Source: Mycobacteriales bacterium | GTDB lineage: Bacteria > Actinomycetota > Actinomycetes > Mycobacteriales > SCTD01 | Direction of reading: 5' to 3' | Length of the DNA: 56,434 nucleotides | Assembly: GCA_040902655.1 (NCBI GenBank) | Contig: JBBDWV010000051.1 | Location: 18,876 to 75,309 of the forward strand | Shown: in pieces, positions 6,834-15,854 of the stretch | Layout: every line of letters starts with the position of its first letter | How positions within the stretch are numbered: position 1 is the stretch's first letter | The notes under the pieces: model-generated | The model's database searches: none | Told to the model about the DNA's origin: nothing | What the model saw: only the letters and a program-made list of their open reading frames with translations | Translations under genes and position numbers: made by a program

Positions 6834-8396
6834 TCAGGACGCCTTCAACAGCTGCAGCGCGGCGGCCTTGCCGCTGCTGCCGGCGATGCCGCCGACCGGC
6901 GCCGTGGACGCGCCGCAGGTGAACAGCCCCTGCACGCCGGGGACGGTGTGCCCGGACAGCCTGCGGGTCGGGCGCAGGAAGGCCAGCTGGTCCAGGCTGA
7001 TGTCGAGGTACATCGGGTGCGCGCCCGGCCAGCGCAGCTCCTGCGCCATGAGGGTCGGCGTCCGGACAGTGCGCGCCAGGATGCTGTCGCGGAAGCCGGG
7101 TGCGTGCTGCTCGACCTGCTCGACCATCGCGTCGGCGAACGACTCGGCGTGGCTCTCCCAGCCGCCGTCCACGTCGTACGGCGCGCTCGGGCAGGCCAGG
7201 TAGACGGTGTGGTGGCCGGCCGGGGCCAGGCTGTCGTCGTACACGCTCGGGGTGAAGCAGTAGGTCGGCGGTGGGTCGGGCAGCCGCCGCGCCTCGGCGG
7301 CCAGGAAGCCCCGGGTGAGCTGGGGCATGGAGTCGACGTGGGACTGCAGGCCGTTCCAGTCGCCCTCGCGGGCACCGGGATAGGGCGGGAGCTTGTCTGT
7401 CGCGAGATGCACGACGAGCTGGACGGCGTTGCCGCGGTGTGCCGCCGACAGGTCCCGCCCGGCGTCGCCGGCCAGCGGCGGATCGAGCAGGTCCAGCAGC
7501 GCGGTCTGCACGTCGACGGCCGAGATGACCGCGGCGGCCTCGACCCGCTCGCCGTCCTCGAGCACGACGGCCCGGGCGCGGCCGCCCGCGGCGTCGATCC
7601 GCGCGACTGCCGCGCCGGTGCGGACCTCGCCGCCCCAGCCGACGAGCCGCCGCTCGAGGGCGTCGGTCAGCGCCTGCGACCCACCGCGCGGGTGCCACTG
7701 CCCGAACAGGTGGTAGGCGGCCTGCCAGAAGACGTAGAAGGCACCGCCCGGCTGATGCGGACCGGCCGAGCTGTGGCTGGCGAACGACGAGACCGGCGCC
7801 CGGGTGAGATCGGAGCGCAGCACCCGCTCGAGCAGCGAGCCGTACGGCGTGACCAGGTCGTGCGCCAGCCCGATCGGGCCGCCCGAGCGCTTCAGCCCCT
7901 GAAGTAGCGGCCAGAGCTTGCTGCCGGTCGCCTTGAGCACCCCGCCGGCGCTCGAGCCGCTCTCCAGACCGGTGACGGCCGTCTTCACCAGCGGAACCGC
8001 CTGGTGCATGAACACGCGGTACGCCTCGGCGTCGGCCCGGTCGTGCTCGGCGATCGAGGCGACCGTCTGCTCGATGTCGCGCGAGAAGCGCACGATCCGG
8101 CCGTCCCGGAAGAAGCCGGTCGCGAACGGCTCCATCGGGAGGTACTCGAGCCCGGCGCCGGCGAGGTCGATCTCGGCCGGGATCGACGTCATGTTGATGA
8201 TGTTGTGCGCGGCCGCGTGGGTGTTGAAGCGGTAGCCGGGAAGGGTTTCCTCGGTGCGCGACCCGCCGCCGAGCGTGCCGCTCGCCTCGAGGACGAGGAC
8301 GCGCCGACCGGCCTTGGCCAGGTAGCAGCCGGCGACCAGGCCGTTGTGGCCGCCCCCCACGATCACGACGGGGGCGCTGCCGGAGGGTTCGGTCAC
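6834..8396 (-). CDS. FAD-dependent oxidoreductase, phytoene desaturase/CrtI-like
   Basis: A 520-residue flavoprotein. The N-terminus has a dinucleotide fold (IVGGGHNGL...) and the GxGSRTEE segment typical of the phytoene dehydrogenase-related superfamily. The C-terminus has the second FAD motif (GLFTCGASTAPVGGIAGSSG). The family desaturates, isomerises or oxidises carotenoids and other lipophilic substrates; no carotenoid genes surround this copy, so the substrate is open. The start is taken at the GTG at 8396, just before the Rossmann strand, although its ribosome site is weak. The longer upstream frame contains the DUF302 remnant region. It is convergent with the dehalogenase gene. Confidence 0.85.
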   Translation of the reverse strand: MTEPSGSAPVVIVGGGHNGLVAGCYLAKAGRRVLVLEASGTLGGGSRTEETLPGYRFNTHAAAHNIINMTSIPAEIDLAGAGLEYLPMEPFATGFFRDGRIVRFSRDIEQTVASIAEHDRADAEAYRVFMHQAVPLVKTAVTGLESGSSAGGVLKATGSKLWPLLQGLKRSGGPIGLAHDLVTPYGSLLERVLRSDLTRAPVSSFASHSSAGPHQPGGAFYVFWQAAYHLFGQWHPRGGSQALTDALERRLVGWGGEVRTGAAVARIDAAGGRARAVVLEDGERVEAAAVISAVDVQTALLDLLDPPLAGDAGRDLSAAHRGNAVQLVVHLATDKLPPYPGAREGDWNGLQSHVDSMPQLTRGFLAAEARRLPDPPPTYCFTPSVYDDSLAPAGHHTVYLACPSAPYDVDGGWESHAESFADAMVEQVEQHAPGFRDSILARTVRTPTLMAQELRWPGAHPMYLDISLDQLAFLRPTRRLSGHTVPGVQGLFTCGASTAPVGGIAGSSGKAAALQLLKAS

Positions 8397-8425
8397 TGCG
8401 CAGGTCGCCTGGTTGCTGAAAGGCG

Positions 8426-8545
8426 TCAGCGCTGTACGGCCAGCCGGCGCGGCGCCCCGAAGCCCTGCTCCCCCAAGGCTTCCCGGGTGCGGGCGACCGC
8501 CTGGTCGAAGCTCAGGTCCGTGGTCACTGTGCTGCCGTAGTCCAT
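8426..8545 (-). pseudogene. Truncated DUF302 gene remnant (39 aa)
   Basis: A strong GAGGAGA ribosome site precedes the ATG at 8545. The first 30 residues (MDYGSTVTTD, then FDQAVARTREALGEQGFG) match the N-terminus of DUF302 proteins, which normally continue for about 130 residues. Here the reading ends after nine unrelated residues. It lies 29 nt upstream of the FAD oxidoreductase start, so it may now serve only as a leader for that gene. Confidence 0.6.
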
Positions 8546-8799
8546 GTCCCGTCTCCTCGTCCGCTGAGGGAGCGCCACGTTCGTGGCGGGCTCCGGTTCT
8601 GCGCCATCGAGCCCCTGCCCCGGGTGTCCGGGGCCAATCAGCGAAGCGGTGCGGCATGCCCATCGGCCGGCATACGCGCCGGCTGCCGCGTGCCTACGCG
8701 GACTGGACATTGGACGCCATCGTGTGAGTAAAGTACCCCTGCCCTAACTTAGGGTCCCCTAAGAAAGATCCAGATGTCCCCCGCTACAGGAGGTCCCCC
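8546..8799. other. Control region between DUF302 remnant and siderophore operon
   Basis: No gene is seen. The region holds a small hairpin (arms 8573-8578 and 8583-8588) in the presumed leader of the DUF302 remnant, the iron box at 8744-8762 and the siderophore operon ribosome site (AGGAGG, 8788-8793). Confidence 0.6.
8744..8762. promoter_or_regulatory. Iron box (IdeR/DmdR-type operator)
   Basis: The 19-bp sequence matches the actinobacterial iron-box consensus TTAGGTTAGGCTAACCTAA at 13 of 19 positions and keeps the outer CCTAA half. It lies 38 nt before the start of the first siderophore gene. In established systems, iron-loaded IdeR/DmdR binds such boxes and represses siderophore genes, so the operon is predicted to be on when iron is scarce. 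Confidence 0.65.
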
Positions 8800-10104
8800 G
8801 TGCTGCTGCCGGCCAGCGCCGCAGGCACCGCCTGCGGCACCGCCCTCGGCGTCCAGACGCTCCCCCGAGCCCTGCGCGAGTCCCTGTACGCGGTCGCCGG
8901 CGCCGCCGAGCCGGTGAGCGGCTACTGGTACGACCCGGCGGTCGCGGCGTACCGCGCCCGTGCGTTGCGGGCGGTCCTGCCGACCTGGGCGACACTGCTC
9001 TACGCCGTCAAGGCCAACCGCTTCCGACCTGTGCTGGAGGCACTGGCCGCACCGGGAGGCGTCGACGGCTTCGAGGTCGCCTCACCGGCCGAGGCGATCG
9101 CGGCCGCCGACGTGCTGCGCGCCGCAGGCCGGCCGGTGCGGCTGGCGGCCGCCGGCCCGGCCAAGACGCCGGGACTGTTGGGGGCTCTGCTCGACACCCG
9201 GGTGGAGGTGGTGCACGCCGAGAGCCTGCTCGAGCTGGGCCGGCTGTCGGCGCTGGCACAGGAACGCGGGGAGCGGGTGCGGGTCGGCCTGCGGGTCAAC
9301 CCGTCGCGGATGACCGTCACCGGCACCCTGACGATGGGCGGCCGCCCCTCCCCGTTCGGCGTTGCCGAGGCCGACGTGCCGGAGGTGCTCGAGCGGGCCC
9401 GCCGGCTGCCCGGCCTGGACCTCGTCGGCTTCCACGTCCACGCAGTCTGCGGCAACCGGGACGCCCGCGCTCATGCGGCGTACGTCGGCTGGTGCCTGGA
9501 CTGGGCCGGCCGCACCGCGGCGGCGCATCGCGTCGACCTGCGCTGGGTGGACGTGGGTGGCGGCCTCGGCGTCGCGTACGGCGGCCAGGACGCGCTGGAC
9601 CTCGCACTGCTGGCCGACGTGCTGGACGCGCTGACGCCGCCCGCCGGGGTGGAGGTCGCCCTCGAGCCCGGCCGCTGGCTGGCCGCCGACTGCGGCTGGT
9701 ACGCCGCGGAGGTGGTCGACGTCAAACCCTGCGGCGCAGCGACTTTCGTCGTCGTCCGAGGCGGGATCGGCGGCTACGCACTGCCTGCCACGGAGGATTT
9801 TCCCTTCCCTGTCGCCGTGCTGCCCGTCGAGGCGTGGCCCGCGGGCCTGCCCCGGCCCGAGGTGCGCGACGCACCGGTGACTGTCGTCGGGGAGCTGTGC
9901 ACCCCCGAGGACGTCCTCGTCCGCGACGTCACCGTCCCCCGCATCCGCGCCGGCGACGTCGTGGTCTTCCCGCAGGCCGGAGCGTACGGGTGGGAGTTCG
10001 CCCTACAGCCCTTTCTCGGCCACCCCCCCGCCACCCGCGCCGTCGTCGGCACGCCCATGTCCCTGCTCGTCCCACCCCCTCGCAGCACGGAGCCCGCCAC
10101 ATGA
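8800..10104 (+). CDS. PLP-dependent type III (LysA/SbnH-like) decarboxylase
   Basis: A 434-residue alanine-racemase-fold decarboxylase, first gene of the siderophore operon. PLP lysine Lys71 lies in LLYAVKANR. The beta/alpha-barrel motifs HVHAVCGN, DVGGGLGV and EPGRWL and the C-terminal active-site Cys segment GELCTPEDVL are present. Relatives in siderophore pathways (SbnH, AcsE, PvsE) decarboxylate citryl-diaminopropionate or serine-derived intermediates; others are diaminopimelate decarboxylases. Context favours a siderophore role. The GTG start follows AGGAGG with ideal spacing. The stop overlaps the next start by 4 nt (ATGA). Confidence 0.88.
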   Translation: MLLPASAAGTACGTALGVQTLPRALRESLYAVAGAAEPVSGYWYDPAVAAYRARALRAVLPTWATLLYAVKANRFRPVLEALAAPGGVDGFEVASPAEAIAAADVLRAAGRPVRLAAAGPAKTPGLLGALLDTRVEVVHAESLLELGRLSALAQERGERVRVGLRVNPSRMTVTGTLTMGGRPSPFGVAEADVPEVLERARRLPGLDLVGFHVHAVCGNRDARAHAAYVGWCLDWAGRTAAAHRVDLRWVDVGGGLGVAYGGQDALDLALLADVLDALTPPAGVEVALEPGRWLAADCGWYAAEVVDVKPCGAATFVVVRGGIGGYALPATEDFPFPVAVLPVEAWPAGLPRPEVRDAPVTVVGELCTPEDVLVRDVTVPRIRAGDVVVFPQAGAYGWEFALQPFLGHPPATRAVVGTPMSLLVPPPRSTEPAT

Positions 10105-11486
10105 CAGTCGCCCTTGACAGCCCGCTGACTCTCGACAGCTCGACCCGCACCCGCGACGCCGTCCTTGCCCGGCAGGAGGCCCGCGAGTCGGCAGCCCGCA
10201 CCTACGCCCGCACCTTCCGCATGGTTCCGGTGCATGCCGCCGGGATGACCGTCACCGGCGCCGACGGGCGCAGCTACCTGGACTGCCTGTCCGGCGCCGG
10301 CACCCTCGCACTCGGCCACAACCACCCGGTCGTCGTGGAAGCGGTCACCCGGGTCATCGAGCGCGGCGCCCCCTGGCACGCCCTGGACATCGCGACGCCG
10401 GAGAAGGACGAGTTCACCGACGCGCTGTTCGCCGTACTCCCGCCCGGTCTGGCGCGGTCGGGCCGGGTGCACTTCTGCGGCCCCGCCGGCACCGACGCGG
10501 TCGAAGCCGCACTCAAGCTGGCCCGTACGGCCACCGGCCGCGGCGGCGTCGCCGCCTTCACCGGCGCCTACCACGGGATGACCGCCGGGGCGCTCGCCGC
10601 CTCAGGCGGGCAGGCCGCGAAGGAGCCCATGGTCGGCGCCGCGGCGGAGGCCGTCCGGCTGCCCTATCCCTACCCGTACCGCTGCCCGTTCGGCGTCGGC
10701 GGCGAGGCCACCGCCCAGCTCTCGGCGCGCTACGTCGAGCGGCTGCTCGACGACCCCAACGGCGGCGTGGTCCGACCGGGTGCGATGGTGCTCGAGGCGG
10801 TGCAGGGCGAGGGCGGAGTGGTGCCGGCACCACCGGAATGGCTGCGCGACATGCGCCGGATCACCAGCGAGCGCGGCATCCCGCTGGTGGTCGACGAGGT
10901 GCAGACCGGCGTGGGCCGCACCGGCTCGATGTGGGCCCTCGACGCGGCCGGGATCGAGCCGGACGTGCTCGTGCTCTCCAAGGCGATCGGGGGCAGCCTG
11001 CCGCTGGCCGTCATCGTCTACGCCGAGCACCTGGACACCTGGGCACCGGGTGCCCACGCCGGCACCTTCCGGGGCACCACGCTGGCGATGGCGGCCGGCG
11101 CGGCGACACTGCGGCACGTGCGGGCCGAGCGGCTGCCGGAGCGGGCCGAGGCCCTCGGAGCGCGACTGCTCACCGGGCTGCGCGGGCTGCAGGCCCAGCA
11201 CCCGGGCATCGGCGAGGTGCGCGGCCGTGGCCTCATGGTGGGCGTCGAGCTGGTCGAGCCGGGAGCCGCCCCGGACGAGCTCGGCGCGCGGCCCGCCGCA
11301 CCCGGCCTGGCACTGGCCGTACGCGCCCAGTGCCTGCGGCGAGGGCTGATCGTCGAGCTCGGCGGGCGGCACGACAGCGTGCTGCGGCTGCTACCGCCGC
11401 TGGTGATGACCGACGCGCAGCTCGCGGACGTCCTCGACCGGCTGGGCGACGCACTGGCCGCCGCCGAGCGGGAGCACCGGGCATGA
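10101..11486 (+). CDS. dat: Diaminobutyrate--2-oxoglutarate aminotransferase
   Basis: A 461-residue class III PLP aminotransferase. Asp265 (VVDEVQTGVGRTG) binds the pyridine nitrogen and Lys294 (VLSKAIGG) forms the Schiff base. The segment YPYPYRCPFG is characteristic of the diaminobutyrate branch (RhbA/Dat). It should convert aspartate semialdehyde to L-2,4-diaminobutyrate using glutamate. The following gene encodes the matching decarboxylase, giving 1,3-diaminopropane. Both ends overlap neighbours in ATGA motifs, indicating translational coupling. Confidence 0.9.
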   Translation: MTVALDSPLTLDSSTRTRDAVLARQEARESAARTYARTFRMVPVHAAGMTVTGADGRSYLDCLSGAGTLALGHNHPVVVEAVTRVIERGAPWHALDIATPEKDEFTDALFAVLPPGLARSGRVHFCGPAGTDAVEAALKLARTATGRGGVAAFTGAYHGMTAGALAASGGQAAKEPMVGAAAEAVRLPYPYPYRCPFGVGGEATAQLSARYVERLLDDPNGGVVRPGAMVLEAVQGEGGVVPAPPEWLRDMRRITSERGIPLVVDEVQTGVGRTGSMWALDAAGIEPDVLVLSKAIGGSLPLAVIVYAEHLDTWAPGAHAGTFRGTTLAMAAGAATLRHVRAERLPERAEALGARLLTGLRGLQAQHPGIGEVRGRGLMVGVELVEPGAAPDELGARPAAPGLALAVRAQCLRRGLIVELGGRHDSVLRLLPPLVMTDAQLADVLDRLGDALAAAEREHRA

Positions 11487-12886
11487 CCGCGACGACGCTG
11501 GCGCCGGCGCCGGCTGCGGCCGGCCTCGACGCGCTCGTCGCCGTCGCCCTCGGCGCCCTGGAGGACGGCCGGCGGCTGCGCGGCGGGCCGGTGCCGCGCG
11601 GCACACCGGCCGACGTCGCCGCCTCGGTCGACCTGGCCCTGGACGGCGAGGCACTGCCGCGGGACGGCGTCGGGGAGGCCCGGGCGCTGCAGACACTGGT
11701 CACGGCGGTCGCCGCAGGCGCCGCCGATCCGGCCGACCCCCGGTGCGCAGCCCACCTGCACTGCCCACCGCTCGCCGTCGCGGTCGCCGCCGACCTGGTG
11801 GCCAGCGCCCTGAACCAGTCGCTGGACAGCTGGGACCAGGCGCCGGCCGCCACCGTGCTCGAGCAACGGGTCGTGGCCGCACTCGCCGATCTGGCGGGCA
11901 TGCCCGGCGGGGCAGGAGTGCTCACCACGGGCGGCACCGGCTCCACCTACACGGCGCTGCTCCTGGCCCGCGACGCCGCGCCGACGCCGGTCCGGCTCTA
12001 CGCCAGTGCGCTGGCGCACTTCTCCGTCGACCGCGCGGCGCACCTGCTCGGCCTGCCCCCGGTGGTCGCCGTCCCGGTCGATGCCGACCTGCGGATGGAC
12101 ATGATGGCGCTCGCCGCACTGCTGCGGGACGCCCCGGCAGACGAGCGCCCCGTCGTCGTCGCCACCGCCGGCACCACCGACACCGGCAGCATCGACCCGC
12201 TGGAGGAGACCGGGCGCCTCGTGCATGCCGTCGGCGGCTGGCTGCACGTGGACGCGGCCTACGGCGGCGGCGTGCTGTTCTCCGACCGGCACGCGCCGCT
12301 GCTCGCCGGGCTGGAGCGGGCTGACAGCGTGTCACTGGACCTGCACAAACTGGGTTGGCAGCCCGTCGCCGCCGGGATCCTGCTGACCCGCGAACCCGGG
12401 GCATTCGCGCCGCTGGACCGGCGTGCCGTCTACCTCAACCCGGCCGACGACGAGCAGGTCGGCTACACCAGCCTGCTCGGCCGATCGCTGCGCACCACCC
12501 GGCGGGCCGACGTCCTGAAGATCGCGGTGACGCTACGGGCGCTGGGTCGACGTGGCCTCGGGCAGCGCGTCGACACCTGCTGCGACCTCGCCCGCGTCGC
12601 CGCTGCACGGGTGCTGGCCGAGCCGGCGCTGACGCTGGCCCGGCCGCCGGTGCTCACCACCGTCGTCTTCCGCTACCTGCCCGCCGACCCGGCGCGCAGC
12701 GACGAGGTGAACGCCGGCCTGCGCCGCCGGCTGCTGCGCGAGGGCACCGCCGTCGTCGGGCGCACCGAGCTCGACGGGGCCGTCCACCTCAAGCTCACGC
12801 TGCTCAACCCGGACGCCACCGTCGCCGACGTCGAGGGGCTGCTCACCCTCGTCGTGGCCGCCGGTCACGCCGAGGAGTCGGCGTGA
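11483..12886 (+). CDS. ddc: L-2,4-diaminobutyrate decarboxylase
   Basis: A 467-residue group II PLP decarboxylase (glutamate/aromatic decarboxylase fold). The N-terminal HLHCPP and TTGGTGSTYTALL segments, Asp257 in HVDAAYGGG and PLP Lys289 in SLDLHKLGWQP are seen. With the preceding aminotransferase it forms the Dat-Ddc pair known from rhizobactin 1021 and related siderophores, producing 1,3-diaminopropane. It overlaps the upstream stop by ATGA and the downstream gene by GTGA. Confidence 0.9.
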   Translation: MTATTLAPAPAAAGLDALVAVALGALEDGRRLRGGPVPRGTPADVAASVDLALDGEALPRDGVGEARALQTLVTAVAAGAADPADPRCAAHLHCPPLAVAVAADLVASALNQSLDSWDQAPAATVLEQRVVAALADLAGMPGGAGVLTTGGTGSTYTALLLARDAAPTPVRLYASALAHFSVDRAAHLLGLPPVVAVPVDADLRMDMMALAALLRDAPADERPVVVATAGTTDTGSIDPLEETGRLVHAVGGWLHVDAAYGGGVLFSDRHAPLLAGLERADSVSLDLHKLGWQPVAAGILLTREPGAFAPLDRRAVYLNPADDEQVGYTSLLGRSLRTTRRADVLKIAVTLRALGRRGLGQRVDTCCDLARVAAARVLAEPALTLARPPVLTTVVFRYLPADPARSDEVNAGLRRRLLREGTAVVGRTELDGAVHLKLTLLNPDATVADVEGLLTLVVAAGHAEESA

Positions 12887-14577
12887 CGGGCCTGCTCGCC
12901 ACCCCGGTCCCGCAGCGGGCGGGCGCGGAGACCCTGCGGGTGCTGCTCCGCTGCTGGCTGCGCGAGACGGGCGTCGCCGTCGGCGGACCGGGTCTGCTGC
13001 AGCTGCCGCTGCCGGCCACCGGCCGGGCACTGGTCCTCGACGTGCTGCGCCGCTCGCCCACAGGTCAGCACGACCTCGGCCAGGTCACCCGGCCCGACGG
13101 GGGCGGGCTCGACCTGCCCGACGTGGCCCGGCTGCTGCTGGAGGAGGCCGCCGCCCGCGCAGGGCTACCGGCCGTACACGCCGAGGCCGCGGTCGCCCGC
13201 GTGCTCGACTCCGCCCGGCGCACCGCCCGCTACGCCGCCGCGCGCGCCGCGGCGCCCGACCCGCCGGCTGGTCTACCGCGCTGGCTGGCCGCCGAGCAGG
13301 ACCTGCTCGCCGGGCACCCGTTCCACCCGATGGCCAAGAGCCGCGAGGAGCTCCCCGACGCCGAGGACGACCTGCTCGCTCCCGAGCTGCGCGGCCACTT
13401 CCCCCTGCACTGGTACGCCGCCCGGGAGGGCGTCGTCGCGTCCGGCAGCGCCGGGCTGGACGTGGGGGCGCTGCTGCGTGAGCTCGCCGGCGACGTGCGG
13501 GTGCCGGCCGGCTTCGTGCCGGTGCCGGCCCACCCGTGGCAGGCCGCACGGCTGAGCTCGCGGCCGGCTGCGGCTGCGCTGCTCGACGCGGGCGACCTGC
13601 TCGACCTCGGCCCCGGCGGTGCGCCGTGGTGGCCGACCTCCTCGGTGCGCACCGTCGGCCGACCCGGAGCTGCGGTGATGCTCAAACTCAGCCTGGGTCT
13701 GCGGGTCACCAACAGCAGGCGCGACAACCTGCGCAGCGAGCTCACCCTCGGCACCCGCACCGCCCGGCTCGTCGACGCCGGCGTCGGGCGGGCGCTGGCG
13801 GCCACGCACCCGGGCTTCACGCTGGTCCGCGACCCCGCGTGGGTCGGCGTCGACGGCCACGGCCCGGTCGGGCTCGACACCGTCGTCCGAGACGTGCCCT
13901 TCGACGCCAGGGACGACATCGCCTGCGCCGGAGCGCTCGTGGACGCGCGCCCGGATCGGGGCCGACCGGTCGTCGTGGACCTGGTCGAGCGACTCGCCAC
14001 CCGCCGCGAGCTGAGCCGGCCCGCCGCGACGTTGTCCTGGTACCGCGGCTTCCTCGCCGCCGTCGCCACTCCACTGCTCTGGCTGCACGGCGAGCACGGC
14101 CTCGGGCTCGAGGCCCACCTGCAGAACCTGCTCGTCGGCCTCGACGCCGACGGCCGCCCGGACCGCGGCTGGTACCGCGACAACCAGGGCTGGTATCTCG
14201 CCGCCTCGCACGAGGCGCGCGCGCAGGCGCTGCTGCCCGGGGTCGGCGACGGGGTGTCGCTGGTCTTCGACGACGCCCTGGTGACCGACCGGGTCGTCTA
14301 CTACCTCGGCGTCAACACGCTGCTCGGCGTCGCGGGTGCACTGTCCGCCGCAGGGCTGGCCGAGGAGCATGACCTGCTGCGTGTGCTCGCCGATACCCTG
14401 CGCGCGCACCTGCGCACCCCGAGGCCGTCACCGGCGGCCGCCGTCCTGCTGGACGCCGACCACCTGCGGGTCAAGGCCAACCTGCTCACCGGCGTCGACG
14501 GCCGCGACGAGCTGGACGGCCCGGTGACCACCCAGTCGGTCTACGTCGCCATGCCCAATCCGCTGCGGGAGCTGTGA
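12883..14577 (+). CDS. IucA/IucC-family siderophore synthetase (first copy)
   Basis: A 564-residue NIS synthetase that adenylates a carboxylate, usually citrate, and couples it to an amine or hydroxylamine. Landmarks are HPFHPMAKSREEL near residues 145-160, LSLGLRVTNSRRDN and GLEAHLQNLLVGLD with a following RDNQG segment, as in canonical IucA/IucC/RhbC proteins. No fused GNAT acyltransferase domain is present. The GTG start overlaps the ddc stop (GTGA). A second, more divergent synthetase lies at 17085, so two condensations on one scaffold are likely. Confidence 0.9.
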   Translation: MTGLLATPVPQRAGAETLRVLLRCWLRETGVAVGGPGLLQLPLPATGRALVLDVLRRSPTGQHDLGQVTRPDGGGLDLPDVARLLLEEAAARAGLPAVHAEAAVARVLDSARRTARYAAARAAAPDPPAGLPRWLAAEQDLLAGHPFHPMAKSREELPDAEDDLLAPELRGHFPLHWYAAREGVVASGSAGLDVGALLRELAGDVRVPAGFVPVPAHPWQAARLSSRPAAAALLDAGDLLDLGPGGAPWWPTSSVRTVGRPGAAVMLKLSLGLRVTNSRRDNLRSELTLGTRTARLVDAGVGRALAATHPGFTLVRDPAWVGVDGHGPVGLDTVVRDVPFDARDDIACAGALVDARPDRGRPVVVDLVERLATRRELSRPAATLSWYRGFLAAVATPLLWLHGEHGLGLEAHLQNLLVGLDADGRPDRGWYRDNQGWYLAASHEARAQALLPGVGDGVSLVFDDALVTDRVVYYLGVNTLLGVAGALSAAGLAEEHDLLRVLADTLRAHLRTPRPSPAAAVLLDADHLRVKANLLTGVDGRDELDGPVTTQSVYVAMPNPLREL

Positions 14578-15854
14578 TGCGCACCCATGACCTGGTCGGC
14601 GTGGGTCTGGGCCCGTTCGGGCTGTCGTTGGCGGCGTTGGCCGACGGCCGGCCCGACCTCGACGCCGTCTTCCTGGACCAGCGCGAGTCCTTCGCCTGGC
14701 ACCCGGGGCTGCTGCTCGAGGGCGCCACGCTGCAGGTGCCGTTCCTCGCCGACCTCGTCACCCTCGTCGACCCGACCAGCCCGTGGTCCTACCTGTCCTA
14801 CCTGCGCGCGTCGGGCCGGCTGTTCCGCTTCTACCTCGCCGAGCGCTTCCAGGTGCCGCGGGCGGAGTACGACGACTACCTGCGCTGGGTGGCGCGGTCC
14901 CTGACGTCCTGCCGCTTCGGGCAGCGGGTCGACGCGCTCGCCTGGGACGGCGACGCCTTCCGCCTCACCGTCACCGACACCGCCACGCAGGCGGCCACGA
15001 CCCTGCGGTCCCGGGCGGTGGTCCTCAGCGTCGGCACCGAGCCGGTGGTGCCCGCCGCCTTCACCGGGCTGCTCGGCAAGCGCGTCGTGCACGCCTGCGA
15101 CTACCTCGACGCCCGCCCGGCCCTGCTCGAGGCCGGCCGGGTCGCCGTCGTCGGCTCCGGGCAGTCCGGCGCCGAGGTGTTCCTGGACCTGCTGCGGGCC
15201 CAGCCGCAGACCGGCTCGTCGTTGCGCTGGACGACCCGCAGCCCGGCCTTCGCGCCGATGGAATACTCCAAGCTCGGCCTCGAGCACTTCACCCCCGACT
15301 ACACCGCCTACTTCCGAGAGCTTCCCGAGCAGCGGCGCGAGGAGCTGCGCCACAGCCAGTGGCAGCTGTACAAGGGCATCAGCAGCTCGACCATCGCGGA
15401 GGTCTACGACCTGCTGTACGAGCGCACCGTCGGCGGCCGGGTGGTCGATGCCGTGCTCGAGCCCGCGGTGGCGGTCGAGGCGGCCGTCGCCGAGGGCGAG
15501 GCGTACCGGCTGTCCTGCCGGCAGGTGCAGCAGGACCGCAGCTTCGACGTGACGACCGACGCCGTCGTGCTGGCCACCGGCTTCGCCCCCCGCCGGCCCG
15601 CTCTGCTCGAGCCGCTGCTTCCCCTGCTCGACCTCGACGAGCGTGGCCGCTACCGGGTGGACGCCGACCACCGGGTCGCCCTGCACGTCCCGGGTCCGCT
15701 GTTCGTGCAGAACGCCGAGGAACACACGCACGGCGTCGGCACCCCCGACCTCGGTCTCGGCGCCTGGCGCAGCGCGACGATCCTCGGCGCCCTCACCGGG
15801 CAGCCGCTGGTGCCGCCGCAGCAGGGCGCCTTCACCCGCTTCGGTTCACCGTGA
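14577..15854 (+). CDS. Diamine/amino acid N-monooxygenase (IucD/SidA-like)
   Basis: A 425-residue flavin-dependent N-hydroxylase. It has an FAD motif (GVGLGPFGLSLA), an NADPH motif (VAVVGSGQSGAEVF) and the C-terminal ATGF(Y) motif. It most likely hydroxylates the free amine of 1,3-diaminopropane to build a hydroxamate, as RhbE does in rhizobactin assembly. The ATG at 14577 overlaps the synthetase stop in TGATG; an in-frame GTG three bases earlier is an alternative. Hydroxamate formation normally needs an acyltransferase next, and none is visible in this operon. Confidence 0.92.
   Translation: MRTHDLVGVGLGPFGLSLAALADGRPDLDAVFLDQRESFAWHPGLLLEGATLQVPFLADLVTLVDPTSPWSYLSYLRASGRLFRFYLAERFQVPRAEYDDYLRWVARSLTSCRFGQRVDALAWDGDAFRLTVTDTATQAATTLRSRAVVLSVGTEPVVPAAFTGLLGKRVVHACDYLDARPALLEAGRVAVVGSGQSGAEVFLDLLRAQPQTGSSLRWTTRSPAFAPMEYSKLGLEHFTPDYTAYFRELPEQRREELRHSQWQLYKGISSSTIAEVYDLLYERTVGGRVVDAVLEPAVAVEAAVAEGEAYRLSCRQVQQDRSFDVTTDAVVLATGFAPRRPALLEPLLPLLDLDERGRYRVDADHRVALHVPGPLFVQNAEEHTHGVGTPDLGLGAWRSATILGALTGQPLVPPQQGAFTRFGSP

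Noticed and set aside
8573-8588. Short inverted repeat in the DUF302 remnant leader as a riboswitch
   Set aside because: Six-base-pair arms only; no recognisable aptamer core, so it is noted just as a hairpin.
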